From Ureibacillus thermophilus (GTDB lineage Bacteria > Bacillota > Bacilli > Bacillales_A > Planococcaceae): a stretch of 64,000 nucleotides of DNA. The stretch is taken from NCBI RefSeq assembly GCF_042657185.1, contig NZ_JBHSNN010000047.1. One strand, 5' to 3'. Shown here piece after piece: positions 16,663 to 24,801 of this stretch. Position 1 is the stretch's first letter. Each line of letters starts with the position of its first letter. The position numbers and the translations under genes are program-made. Below the pieces are notes generated by a model. That model ran no database searches and was not told the origin of the DNA. It was given only the letters and a program-made list of their open reading frames with translations.

Positions 16663-17376
16663 ATGGCCGTACAATTTAAACCATTGGGAGAATGTGCTGT
16701 ATTAGTCTATTTTGGCAGTTGTATATCGGAAGAAGTTCATCTATCAATAAAAAAGTTTCTTTTCATTCTTGAAAAAGAATGGTGTGATGGTCTGATTGAG
16801 GTAGTTCCAAGTTATACGAATGTTTGCATTTATTATGATGTCTTAAAAATTCATCAATGGGAACAGGCCGGTCATACGCCTTATGAAAAAATCGTCGCCT
16901 TTCTCCAAACTTTGCTGCAAAAAGAGGTAGTTTTGCCAAAGGAAAAGGAGCGGCTCATTGAAATTCCCGTCTGCTACGGTGGAAGTTATGGGCCGGATTT
17001 ACGGGAACTGGCGCGGTTTCATCATTTAACTGAACAACAAGTCATTGAAATTCATAGCGGAAAAGAATACTTAGTCTATATGCTGGGCTTTGCTCCGGGA
17101 TTTGCTTATTTAGAGGGGCTGGATGAACGGATTGCAACGCCTCGCAAAGAAACGCCCCGCCTGAAAATACCATCGAGATCTGTCGGAATTGCAGGCAAAC
17201 AAACCGGCATTTACCCCGTTGAAACCCCAGGCGGTTGGCAAATTATTGGGCGGACTCCTTTAAAACTATTTTTGCCAGAACAACATCCTCCTACTTTATT
17301 GCAGGCAGGGGACAGAGTTCGCTTTGTGCCGATTACGGAAGAAGCATTTGCGGAAATTGAAGGTGAAAGACGATGA
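16663..17376 (+). CDS. pxpB: 5-oxoprolinase subunit B
   Basis: A 237-residue protein of the allophanate hydrolase subunit 1 (KipI) family. Typical segments are VVPSYTNVCIYYD near residue 46, IPVCYGGSYGPDL near 105, MLGFAPGFAYLEGLD near 140 and GIAGKQTGIYPVETPGGWQIIGRTP near 180. In B. subtilis its homologue KipI also inhibits the sporulation kinase KinA; that role is not shown here. The ATG follows a GGAGGAAAG site. It overlaps the next gene by four bases. Confidence 0.93.
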   Translation: MAVQFKPLGECAVLVYFGSCISEEVHLSIKKFLFILEKEWCDGLIEVVPSYTNVCIYYDVLKIHQWEQAGHTPYEKIVAFLQTLLQKEVVLPKEKERLIEIPVCYGGSYGPDLRELARFHHLTEQQVIEIHSGKEYLVYMLGFAPGFAYLEGLDERIATPRKETPRLKIPSRSVGIAGKQTGIYPVETPGGWQIIGRTPLKLFLPEQHPPTLLQAGDRVRFVPITEEAFAEIEGERR

Positions 17377-18341
17377 CAATAACCATAATAAAACCAGGAT
17401 TATTCACTTCGATACAAGATTTAGGAAGATGGGGTTATCAGCAGTATGGCGTGATTGTCGGCGGGGCAATGGATAGGCTATCGTATAGAATTGGAGAAAT
17501 GATTTTGGACCAAACACCTTCTGCAGCATTGGAATTTACTCTTATTGGCCCAACGGTGAAATTTAATTGTGATGCGGTATTTTGTTTAACAGGAGCCAAT
17601 TTCCATCCACTTTTAAATGAAATGCCATGCCCTATGTGGAAACCTGTTTTTGCAGAAAAGGGCAGCATTTTAAAGTTATCTTATTGTCAAAAAGGGGCAA
17701 GGGGTTATTTGCATATAAAAGGCGGCATTAGGGTAGAAAAAGTATTAGATAGCTTCAGCACCTATAGCCGTGCGCGCATTGGCGGTTTTAAAGGACGGCC
17801 TCTCGCAAAAGAAGATGAACTTCCAATTTTGCCGTCATCGCCTTTCTCAATAGGAAAATGGGGAATTCAGCCGAGGAATTGGCTTTTTTGGAAGGAACCG
17901 GTTGTCATACGGATTGTGGAAAGCACAGAGTATGATTTTTTTACAGACGAAAGCAAAGATTCCCTCGTTACATCCGTTTTTACCATTACAAAAGAGGCCG
18001 ATCGGATGGGCTATCGTTTAGAGGGAGAACATCCCCTTTTAACAAAAGAACCCATCAATTTATTATCTGAAGCGGTTACCTTTGGAACAATTCAAATTCC
18101 TCCAAATGGACATCCCATTATTTTAATGGCGGATTGCCAAACAACAGGGGGATATCCAAAAATCGCTCAAGTCGTTTCTGTTGATTTGCCAAAACTTGCT
18201 CAATTGAAGCCTTATGAAAAAATTTGCTTTCAGCTTGTTTCCCTAGAGGAAGCGCAGCAATTGCTCGTTCAGCAGGAAAAAGCATTCAAGCTGCTTGAAT
18301 TGTTATGCTCAAAAAATGATGAAGAAAATTTTAAAAATTGA
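17373..18341 (+). CDS. pxpC: 5-oxoprolinase subunit C
   Basis: A 322-residue protein of the allophanate hydrolase subunit 2 (KipA) family. It starts with the canonical IIKPGLFTSIQDLGRWGYQQYG and continues with GAMDRLSYRIGE and, near the C-terminus, GTIQIPPNGHPIILMADCQTTGGYP. It works with PxpA and PxpB to hydrolyse 5-oxoproline. The start overlaps the pxpB stop. The -35 hexamer of the following hmoA promoter overlaps its stop codon. Confidence 0.93.
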   Translation: MTITIIKPGLFTSIQDLGRWGYQQYGVIVGGAMDRLSYRIGEMILDQTPSAALEFTLIGPTVKFNCDAVFCLTGANFHPLLNEMPCPMWKPVFAEKGSILKLSYCQKGARGYLHIKGGIRVEKVLDSFSTYSRARIGGFKGRPLAKEDELPILPSSPFSIGKWGIQPRNWLFWKEPVVIRIVESTEYDFFTDESKDSLVTSVFTITKEADRMGYRLEGEHPLLTKEPINLLSEAVTFGTIQIPPNGHPIILMADCQTTGGYPKIAQVVSVDLPKLAQLKPYEKICFQLVSLEEAQQLLVQQEKAFKLLELLCSKNDEENFKN

Positions 18342-18385
18342 AGTTTCTAGTAAATTATGATATAAACGATAATGATAACTATTCC
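18338..18385 (+). promoter_or_regulatory. hmoA promoter with Fur-like box
   Basis: TTGAAG at 18338-18343 and TATAAA at 18361-18366 are separated by 17 bases. Directly downstream, positions 18368-18386 match the 19-base Fur consensus at about 15 of 19 positions (GATAATGATAA is exact). A repressor bound there would cover the transcription start. Iron control is inferred from this and from the gene's likely heme role. Confidence 0.65.
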
Positions 18386-18408
18386 CAATGGTTGGAGGGT
18401 TTATTTCA

Positions 18409-18726
18409 ATGTACACAGTGACAAATCGCATCAAAGTGAAAAAAGGATTCGCTAAAAAAATGGCGCCGCGTTTTACACAGCCAGGCCCATTATTAACATT
18501 TAAAGGCTTCCGCAAAGTAGAAGTATTAGTAAGCACTCAATTTGAAGATTATGATGAAATGAGCGTTGTCATGTATTGGGATACACTAGAAGATTTCCAA
18601 GCTTGGAGAGAAAGTGATGCATTTAAAGAATCCCATAAGCGTCCTGCTGGGGGCGATGGAGAAAGCCCTACAATTGAAAACCTTGTTGTGATTGCAGAAG
18701 TTGCTTCTACTTTAGAAAACAATTAA
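18409..18726 (+). CDS. hmoA: Heme-degrading monooxygenase, HmoA-like
   Basis: A 105-residue protein of the antibiotic-biosynthesis-monooxygenase fold, close in length and pattern to Bacillus HmoA and to IsdG-type enzymes. The start YTVTNRIKVKKGFAKKMAPRF, the mid-region KVEVLVSTQFEDYDEMSVVM and the helix WDTLEDFQAWRESDAFKESH are characteristic; the last holds the candidate heme-ligand histidine. Such enzymes open heme to release iron. The ATG at 18409 follows GGAGGG; an upstream in-frame start at 18388 would overlap the ribosome site. The Fur-like box upstream supports an iron-acquisition role. Confidence 0.82.
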   Translation: MYTVTNRIKVKKGFAKKMAPRFTQPGPLLTFKGFRKVEVLVSTQFEDYDEMSVVMYWDTLEDFQAWRESDAFKESHKRPAGGDGESPTIENLVVIAEVASTLENN

Positions 18727-18738
18727 TAATGGACGAAA

Positions 18739-19012
18739 GAGGCTGGGACAAATCTAAAAAAACATCATTTTCTCCAAGGAGAAAATGATGTTTTTTTGAT
18801 ATGTTATTAAAATTGATTTCCGTTCCGGGGACGCTTTCCGCGGGCCCGGCTCGAGCCTCCTCGGAGCTCATTCCTTCGCTCCTGCGGTGTCTCGAGACAC
18901 GGGCTGTTCCCGCAGGAGTCGCCCCGTCACTCCAATCAATTTTTAGTTATATCAATTTTTTATCAAAACTCTTTCAGCTACCCCTATAATTTTTGGTTTA
19001 TGTCCCAGCCTC
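18739..19012 (-). repeat. GC-rich repeat with terminal inverted repeats (copy C)
   Basis: The reverse-oriented, nearly identical twin of copy B, also 274 bases long. Its terminal repeats extend to a perfect 17 bases (CGAAAGAGGCTGGGACA at 18734-18750 and its complement at 19001-19017). The terminator-like hairpin is now at the left, 12 bases behind hmoA. The right end overlaps the stop codon and last codons of the convergent gene at 18998-19606. Confidence 0.88.
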
Positions 19013-19606
19013 TTTCGATTTATTCTGATAATCATTATATACATTATGGGACTCATTAATCGAACGCCTAATCATTTTGTCAAAGGAATTGGTGGAATTC
19101 AGTTCTTTTACAGCTGCTTTGACAAATCTGGATTGGTTTTCTAAAAAAATTTGAATTTCTTCTTTTGTTCCTAGATGAGCGTCAAAATAGACTCGATTTT
19201 TATTGCGCTCAATCATATCTGTTAAGTCATGCTTCAACATGACATGCAAAATCCATCGATTGATTCCTGTAGCCAGTTGTAGAGAAATGATATAATATAG
19301 TAATTCGGGGCGATTTTCTCTCGCTTTAAGCTGATTTATATGAATATTTTCTTCAAGCGCAGTGAGAATGACAAAATTTGAGGAGTAGAATAGGGTTTTT
19401 CCCGCAGAGTGTATGATATGGTATTTGTCAGGCAAGAGCAGTAGCCAAATATTAAAAGCAATAATCCATGCATCGATTAAATTAAGTGCGCCTTCTTTGA
19501 CAAGATAATTAAATTGGCTGTATTTCTTGGCTAATTCATTAAATGTATCAATATGATATTGCTCGATATACAATAAACTGCGATCAACAGTGATTTCCCT
19601 ATACAT
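18998..19606 (-). CDS. Uncharacterised 202-residue protein
   Basis: I do not recognise this family. The protein starts MYREITVDRSLLYIEQYHID behind AAGGGG. It has a moderately hydrophobic stretch around residues 48-58 (AFNIWLLLLPD) and the rest looks soluble and mostly helical, with many Tyr, Asn and His. No known motif or signal peptide is evident. The last residues (KEAGT and stop) are encoded by the terminal inverted repeat of repeat copy C, so the original C-terminus may have been different. It stands alone and is convergent with hmoA. The 276 bases upstream (19607-19882) are AT-rich, with no identified element beyond possible promoters. Confidence 0.7.
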   Translation of the reverse strand: MYREITVDRSLLYIEQYHIDTFNELAKKYSQFNYLVKEGALNLIDAWIIAFNIWLLLLPDKYHIIHSAGKTLFYSSNFVILTALEENIHINQLKARENRPELLYYIISLQLATGINRWILHVMLKHDLTDMIERNKNRVYFDAHLGTKEEIQIFLENQSRFVKAAVKELNSTNSFDKMIRRSINESHNVYNDYQNKSKEAGT

Positions 19607-19882
19607 TCTTTACACCCCTTTGAAATGCAAGTTGTATGATTTCCCCGAATCAAACAAAGCATCGAATAAAAGCATCTATTAATAGTTTACCAAATTCAAT
19701 TTCAAATCATAGATAAATTTTTAATAATAATGAAAATGATATATTTTAAAGAAATTTCAGGTTGTTTTTCAAAGATTTTTATCAAAATGATAAAAACCTT
19801 ATGATTAGGATTCATGTTAAAATAATTTGATAGGAAGAATGAGATGTTTTCGCATTCGTAGCTCAGTACAGGAGGAAGGAAA

Positions 19883-20527
19883 ATGGAATCAGTGTTTACT
19901 TTTAAACATATAGAACCAAAGGAAAAAAGCCAAAAAAGTCCTGCCATTTTTTTGTTTCATGGACTTGGAAGCAACGAGGAAGATTTGCTGCAAATTATTG
20001 GGGATTTGAAAGATGTTTGCCATGTATTTAGTTTAAGAGGACCTATTACCCATGATCCGGGTTATGCCTTTTATACTTTTGAAGAGGAAGGAAAGCCTAC
20101 ACAAGCTATTTTTGACAAAGTGGTCGCTGTGATAAGAGATTTCATTTTGAAAGCGATCGAAGAATATCATTTAGATCCGGAGAAAATTTTTGTTGCGGGC
20201 TTTAACCAAGGAGCAGCCATTGCCCAAACATTATGTGTGGTTATGGGCAATCAAATAAAAGCATGTGCTTCATTGTCAGGATTCTTGCCGAATTTTGTGA
20301 AGGAGCAATATTTTAAACAGAACATGAGGGGAACTAGAATTTTTATTTCCCATGGGGAATATGATTTCGATTATCCGATTTTCTGGAGTGAAGAAAGCAA
20401 AGCGTTTTTTGAAGATTATGGAGCAACAGTCGTTTACAAAACATATCCCGTTGGCCACGGAGTTTCCCCTGAAAATATGCGTGATTTTATTGATTTTATT
20501 ATGGAAGATGTCCATGAAAAAAGCTGA
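19883..20527 (+). CDS. Alpha/beta-hydrolase (carboxylesterase/phospholipase family) lacking the nucleophilic serine
   Basis: A 214-residue alpha/beta-hydrolase of the small carboxylesterase type: FLFHGLGSNEEDL is the oxyanion region, with SLRGP near residue 50. The nucleophile elbow, normally GFSQG, reads GFNQG (residues 106-110), so Asn108 replaces serine. The other triad residues appear present: D161 in HGEYDFDYP and H192 in VGHGVS. Without serine the usual ester hydrolysis is unlikely; it may be a binding protein or use another chemistry. The ATG follows AGGAGGAAGG. It is monocistronic, with a terminator directly behind. Confidence 0.82.
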   Translation: MESVFTFKHIEPKEKSQKSPAIFLFHGLGSNEEDLLQIIGDLKDVCHVFSLRGPITHDPGYAFYTFEEEGKPTQAIFDKVVAVIRDFILKAIEEYHLDPEKIFVAGFNQGAAIAQTLCVVMGNQIKACASLSGFLPNFVKEQYFKQNMRGTRIFISHGEYDFDYPIFWSEESKAFFEDYGATVVYKTYPVGHGVSPENMRDFIDFIMEDVHEKS

Positions 20528-20549
20528 CAGCCGCCGTCAGCTTTTTTTA
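20520..20549 (+). terminator. Rho-independent terminator
   Basis: AGCTGAC / GTCAGCT stem with a short loop and seven T; it overlaps the esterase stop codon and also faces the convergent lipoprotein gene. Confidence 0.85.
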
Positions 20550-21047
20550 ATTAGACGATTTTACATTCAAATACAGATTGTAAAAGTAATGTAGAATATC
20601 TTCTCCTTTTTCATCCACTAACGTTTCTTCTTTCAACTTCATCGATGCGGTTGTTTCACTAGGAATGAGTTCATTCTTTTCAAAAACTAATCGAATATAA
20701 ATTTTTCCAGTCGTTGAAAGTTCCTTTTTTTCTTCTTCAGATAAATTTAAATCGTCAAATAAAGGTTCCTTCCATGTCCCTTTTACAAGCAGATAATCTT
20801 GATTTTCATTTTTTTCATATTCCCATTGGACATCACGTAAAATGGTTTTAAATAAATCCTCTACAGTAAAGGTTTCATTTTTATATTCAAGTTCAGTTTC
20901 ACGCAAAGAAAAAGCATCGACCGTCAAACCGCTTTTCGCTTTTTCCGCTTGTGTTTGTATGCCAGAAACTGCCTCTTTCATATTGCTGCATCCGGATAAT
21001 AGAATTATTGAAATAATAATTGCAACAAAAAAATGGACTTTCTTCAT
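20547..21047 (-). CDS. Uncharacterised lipoprotein
   Basis: A 166-residue protein. The first 20 residues form a lipoprotein signal (MKKVHFFVAIIISIILLSGC), with lipobox LSGC; the mature protein is predicted to be anchored to the outer membrane face. The mature part is charged and lysine/glutamate-rich, with no domain I recognise. The ATG follows AGGAGGTTT. It is monocistronic, convergent with the esterase-like gene. Confidence 0.75.
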   Translation of the reverse strand: MKKVHFFVAIIISIILLSGCSNMKEAVSGIQTQAEKAKSGLTVDAFSLRETELEYKNETFTVEDLFKTILRDVQWEYEKNENQDYLLVKGTWKEPLFDDLNLSEEEKKELSTTGKIYIRLVFEKNELIPSETTASMKLKEETLVDEKGEDILHYFYNLYLNVKSSN

Positions 21048-21176
21048 TCCGAAACCTCCTAGTGATTAAACTAGCGCCCAATATCATGATAGCGAAAAAA
21101 TTCATCGTTGGTTTAGAGGAATTTGAAATTTCCGTTAATTTTTGTTGAATTTAACTCTATTAGAAGGGAAGAATTC

Positions 21177-21305
21177 ATGAAAATCAATGATGATTTGTTA
21201 GAGAAGCTGGGAGTTTATTTTGTATACCACGATATTTATAATCGATATGGGATTACGTTTGAGAGATTTGTGGAGCGGTGGATGAAGGGGGTATTGGAGT
21301 TATAA
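21177..21305 (+). CDS. Small uncharacterised protein (42 residues)
   Basis: A 42-residue ORF starting MKINDDLLEKLGVYFVYHD and ending RFVERWMKGVLEL, behind AAGGGAAG. The amphipathic, aromatic-rich composition looks like a real small protein rather than a shadow, and a strong terminator follows three bases after the stop. I cannot name a family. A longer in-frame reading from 21123 lacks a ribosome site. Confidence 0.5.
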   Translation: MKINDDLLEKLGVYFVYHDIYNRYGITFERFVERWMKGVLEL

Positions 21306-21307
21306 AA

Positions 21308-21350
21308 ATCCCAAGGCTTGTACAACATTCATGGACAAGCCTTGGGTTAT
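21308..21350. terminator. Bidirectional terminator
   Basis: CCCAAGGCTTGT and ACAAGCCTTGGG form a perfect 12-base-pair stem between the convergent small gene and yqfW. Confidence 0.85.
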
Positions 21351-21352
21351 GA

Positions 21353-21925
21353 TTAAAAATGCCGCTCAATCCATTCATTTGCTTCTTTCCAATTTTTCAC
21401 CCGCACGACATTGCTAGGGATAGCTTTACGATTATACGGCGTATCGAAAAGAAGCACTGGAATCTTTAATTCTTCTGCTAGTTCGACCGCATTATCGTGC
21501 TTGTCTTCAAAAAAAACTTCGATGCGATGTTTTTTCGCCGCTTCTAATTTATTGTGGCTGCCGATTAATTCAATATGATCGTAAGGAACTTGATGTTTTT
21601 CAAACCATCGTTTTGTCACATCATACAAATGATGGTCTCTTGCGGAAATATAAAATAATTCATATTGTTTATGCCAGTTGTTTAAAATTCGTTGGGCATC
21701 TTGGGCAATTTTGCTGACAGCGTAAAAATAAGGTTCATTTTCTTTAAACCATCGCGCAAACTCTTTTCGGTCGACGGGATGGGGGAATGCGCTTAAAAAA
21801 TCATACTCAATGACATCATCAAGCACAATATTGGTTTTATATTGTTTATTGATGTGCGGAAGCAGCGTATCGGGAGTTGTAACAGTTCCATCGATATCAA
21901 TGCCAAAACGAGGTTTTTTCTTCAT
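21353..21925 (-). CDS. yqfW: HAD-family nucleotidase, YqfW-like
   Basis: A 190-residue HAD hydrolase of the 5'-nucleotidase, deoxy (NT5C) group. Motif I is FGIDIDGTVTTPD with the nucleophile and acid aspartates; motif II is near FYISARDHH, the lysine of motif III is in HNKLEAAKKH and motif IV is VFFEDKHDN. It is predicted to dephosphorylate nucleotides or related small phosphates. In B. subtilis yqfW also neighbours ispG. The gene follows ispG after 19 bases and is probably co-transcribed with it. Confidence 0.85.
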   Translation of the reverse strand: MKKKPRFGIDIDGTVTTPDTLLPHINKQYKTNIVLDDVIEYDFLSAFPHPVDRKEFARWFKENEPYFYAVSKIAQDAQRILNNWHKQYELFYISARDHHLYDVTKRWFEKHQVPYDHIELIGSHNKLEAAKKHRIEVFFEDKHDNAVELAEELKIPVLLFDTPYNRKAIPSNVVRVKNWKEANEWIERHF

Positions 21926-21944
21926 CGCGACTCCCCCCTCGAGA

Positions 21945-23045
21945 TTAAATTTGCTGTTGTTCCCGTTCAGCCAATTTTTCTGCTGCCAATTTGTCGATTT
22001 CTTTTTTCAATTCTTCCACCATTGTTTCTTCAGGCACTTTTCGCACCGTTTTTCCTTTCATAAAGAGAAGGCCTTCTCCACGGGCTCCGGCAATTCCGAT
22101 GTCTGCTTCTCTTGCTTCGCCAGGTCCGTTTACCGCACATCCTAGCACGGCGACTTTGAGCGGAACATTTAATTTGGAAATATATTCTTCAATTTCATTG
22201 GCAATTGAGATTAAATCGATTTCAATTCGTCCGCAAGTAGGGCAAGAAACTAATGTGGCCATATTGGATGCAAGACCAAAGGCTTTTAATAATTCTCTTG
22301 CTACTTTTACTTCTTCTACTGGGTCAGCAGAAAGGGAAATGCGGATCGTATTTCCAATGCCTCTTGAAAGAAGGGCTCCTAAACCTGCTGCAGATTTTAC
22401 TGTGCCGGAAAAGAGCGTTCCTGATTCTGTGATCCCTAGATGCAATGGATAATCGAAGGTGCGGGCTGCTTTTTCATAAGCCTCAATGGCAAGGTTGACA
22501 TCCGAAGCTTTCATGGACACGATGATATCATGGAAATCTAAATCTTCGAGTATTTTTATATGATGTAAAGCAGATTCGACCATACCGTCTGCTGTTGGAT
22601 AGCCATATTTTTCTAGAATATGTCTTTCAAGGGAACCTGCATTGACACCAATCCGAATAGGCACGCCTCTTTCTTTGGCCGCTTTGACAACGGCTTCTAC
22701 TTTTTCGCGGCGGCCGATATTTCCTGGGTTGATGCGCACTTTATCGATGCCGTTTTCTATTGCCATTAATGCAAGTTTATAGTTAAAATGAATATCCGCT
22801 ACTAATGGGATATGGATGCGTTTTTTAATTTCTGGAATGGCTGCTGCTGCCCGTTCATCTGGAACAGCAACGCGCACAATTTGGCATCCTGCTTCTTCAA
22901 GCCGCAAAATTTCAGCGACCGTTGCTTCTACATCATGGGTTTTCGTTGTACACATACTTTGAACGATGACTTCATTGTTTCCACCGATAGTTAAATTCCC
23001 AACACGTACAGGACGTGTTTTTGTACGATGAATAATTTCACTCAT
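21945..23045 (-). CDS. ispG: 4-hydroxy-3-methylbut-2-en-1-yl diphosphate synthase
   Basis: A 366-residue enzyme of the non-mevalonate isoprenoid pathway, reducing methylerythritol cyclodiphosphate to HMBPP with a [4Fe-4S] cluster. The N-terminus TRPVRVGNLTIGGNNEVIVQSM and the cluster cysteines in SCPTCGR and LGCAVNGPGE are present. The ATG at 23045 is chosen because AAGGAGAGAG lies just upstream; the longer in-frame reading to 23123 adds 26 residues not seen in the family. It sits between yqfZ and yqfW as in B. subtilis. Confidence 0.96.
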   Translation of the reverse strand: MSEIIHRTKTRPVRVGNLTIGGNNEVIVQSMCTTKTHDVEATVAEILRLEEAGCQIVRVAVPDERAAAAIPEIKKRIHIPLVADIHFNYKLALMAIENGIDKVRINPGNIGRREKVEAVVKAAKERGVPIRIGVNAGSLERHILEKYGYPTADGMVESALHHIKILEDLDFHDIIVSMKASDVNLAIEAYEKAARTFDYPLHLGITESGTLFSGTVKSAAGLGALLSRGIGNTIRISLSADPVEEVKVARELLKAFGLASNMATLVSCPTCGRIEIDLISIANEIEEYISKLNVPLKVAVLGCAVNGPGEAREADIGIAGARGEGLLFMKGKTVRKVPEETMVEELKKEIDKLAAEKLAEREQQQI

Positions 23046-23136
23046 CCAAACTCTCTCCTTCTTGAGGTACTTTTCCCGTACCTTCACTTCCACTATTTTA
23101 GCAGTGTAAAATTGTGTCGACAAGGAAGAAACATTA

Positions 23137-23466
23137 TTATTTTTTGCAATTCTCTTGGCTTGCGTAAATCGGAATTTTAATTAATTCACCAGGAACGATG
23201 GCTTGATTTTTCAAGTGAGGGTTCATTTTATAAAAATCCGCCATCCGCTCAGGCAAGGAAATTCTTTCATCCGTTGGAAATTCTGCAAGCAGGCGTTGCA
23301 CCGTATCGCCTTCTTGTGTCATAACGGGCACGGATTTTACGGAAAGCTGTTCATTGCAAGGTTGAGATTCAGAATGGGCAATTAAGGGAACGGTTCCATC
23401 CGTTAAATCTATTTTAATAACAACTGCTAGAAGGATGATCATGGCAATTGATAGTAATCGTTTCAT
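23137..23466 (-). CDS. yqfZ: LysM-type secreted or anchored protein, YqfZ-like
   Basis: A 109-residue protein with an N-terminal hydrophobic signal or anchor (MKRLLSIAMIILLAVVIK) and a C-terminal LysM-like module (VMTQEGDTVQRLLAEF, then PHLKNQAIVPGELIKIPIY) that would bind peptidoglycan. The position beside ispG matches B. subtilis yqfZ. The ATG at 23466 follows AAGGAGGG; an in-frame start at 23490 lies upstream of that site. Confidence 0.78.
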   Translation of the reverse strand: MKRLLSIAMIILLAVVIKIDLTDGTVPLIAHSESQPCNEQLSVKSVPVMTQEGDTVQRLLAEFPTDERISLPERMADFYKMNPHLKNQAIVPGELIKIPIYASQENCKK

Positions 23467-23510
23467 AAAAAAAATCCCTCCTTGCTCCACTATATGAAGC
23501 AGGAAAGGAT

Positions 23511-24026
23511 TCAGAACTTTGTTTTTTCTAATTTTGGATAATTGAAGGATGCAAGAATTAATAGAAAAATAGTAATGATTGCGTTTATTGTTGTGGCTAG
23601 CCCGCTAGAAAGGCTGAAAAAGGAAAAGAGGATAGAAAGTAGAGTCGACCAAGTGATGGCAAAAGCGGTTGTTCTCCACATATGCCGATATTCACCGCGG
23701 CGTTTAAATAATTTGATGAAGATTGTGCCAATTGCTGCATAAATGGAAATTCGAACAAACAATAGTACGGTCGATGTAAAAAACAATAAAAAAAGAGCGA
23801 AAGGATAAAGCAGCCATTGAATGTCTTTCACATATTGTTGCAAACCTTTCATTTGAATGGCTGTTTCAGATACTCCTGTCATAAATTGAATAAAAGAAAA
23901 AAACGTCACGATGGTGATGAGTATGAAAACGTATTGAATGACTTTTCCAATGGATAGTATCCGATAGGCCGCAAGTTTTTTGGGTTGAAATAGGCTGTCT
24001 AAAAACAATTGTATATGCGAAACCAT
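23511..24026 (-). CDS. yqgB: DUF1189-family membrane protein, YqgB-like
   Basis: A 171-residue protein with an N-terminal amphipathic region (HIQLFLDSLFQPKKLAAYRI) and about four to five membrane segments, such as VIQYVFILITIVTFFSFI and WLLYPFALFLLFFTSTVLLF. This arrangement is typical of DUF1189 proteins. No function is established. The ATG at 24026 is supported by GGAGGAGAA; the longer in-frame reading to 24185 has no ribosome site and a composition unlike the family. It is divergent from yqgC. Confidence 0.78.
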   Translation of the reverse strand: MVSHIQLFLDSLFQPKKLAAYRILSIGKVIQYVFILITIVTFFSFIQFMTGVSETAIQMKGLQQYVKDIQWLLYPFALFLLFFTSTVLLFVRISIYAAIGTIFIKLFKRRGEYRHMWRTTAFAITWSTLLSILFSFFSLSSGLATTINAIITIFLLILASFNYPKLEKTKF

Positions 24027-24141
24027 GATTTTCTCCTCCATTGAAAGTTTAACATGAAAAGGGAAAAAGAAAAAATGAACAAATTGGTTTTCTTGAAACT
24101 TTTTTAATCTATTACGCCATAACAAGTATGGAGGGAAGAAG

Positions 24142-24624
24142 TTGGAATTTCTTGCTTGGTTGTTAATTATCGCTTGTTTTATCATCGCCTTTATCGGTTT
24201 AATATACCCGATTATTCCGTCAGTGCTGTTTTTATTGCTGGGTTTTATCCTTTATGGACTGTTTTTTTCCTTTACCGAACTTTCCTTAGGGTTTTGGCTG
24301 ATTGAAATCCTGTTTGTCATTCTTTTGTTTTTGGCGGATACAATCGCGAATTTGATTAGTGTGAAAAAATTTGGCGGAACAAAAGCAGGCCTTTGGGGAA
24401 GTACGATTGGGCTTTTGATAGGCCCGTTTGTCATTCCATTTTTGGGCATACTGATAGGCCCTTTTTTAGGGGCAGTGATTGGGGAATTTATTTTTGCCCG
24501 TTCGAACATTTATCAGGCATTCCGGGCAGGCATTGGTTCCCTTGTCGGTTTTTTAACTTCTGTAGCAACGAAATGTGTTCTTCAATTGGTGATGATTGTG
24601 ATTTTTATCGTCGCCATCGTATAA
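24142..24624 (+). CDS. yqgC: DUF456-family membrane protein, YqgC-like
   Basis: A 160-residue, glycine-rich membrane protein starting with TTG behind GGAGGGAAGAAG. Hydrophobic segments alternate with the DUF456 pattern KKFGGTKAGLWGSTIGLLIG and GPFLGAVIGEF. Its role is unknown. It lies just upstream of sodA as in B. subtilis but has a separate promoter region. Confidence 0.8.
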   Translation: MEFLAWLLIIACFIIAFIGLIYPIIPSVLFLLLGFILYGLFFSFTELSLGFWLIEILFVILLFLADTIANLISVKKFGGTKAGLWGSTIGLLIGPFVIPFLGILIGPFLGAVIGEFIFARSNIYQAFRAGIGSLVGFLTSVATKCVLQLVMIVIFIVAIV

Positions 24625-24723
24625 AAACACCGTTGAAGGGAAAGAGTGAGTTTGGTTGGGTTTCAGCGGGCGAACATGGTTTCAGTCAAAAGTCCGAAAT
24701 AGCATAGAGGCTGAGCGTAATAA

Positions 24724-24752
24724 TTGAACGGCTATATTTATTCTGATAATCT
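24724..24752 (+). promoter_or_regulatory. Likely sodA promoter
   Basis: TTGAAC at 24724-24729 and TAATCT at 24747-24752, separated by 17 bases, 50 bases before the sodA ATG; a standard vegetative-type promoter. Confidence 0.55.
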
Positions 24753-24801
24753 TATAGCAGAGGTAAGAAATTACTGATTTATATAAAGGGAGGAAATTTT
24801 C

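Noticed and set aside
19720..19740. Fur-like box upstream of the esterase-like gene (TAATAATGAAAATGAT)
   Set aside because: Match to consensus is weak and one-sided in very AT-rich DNA.
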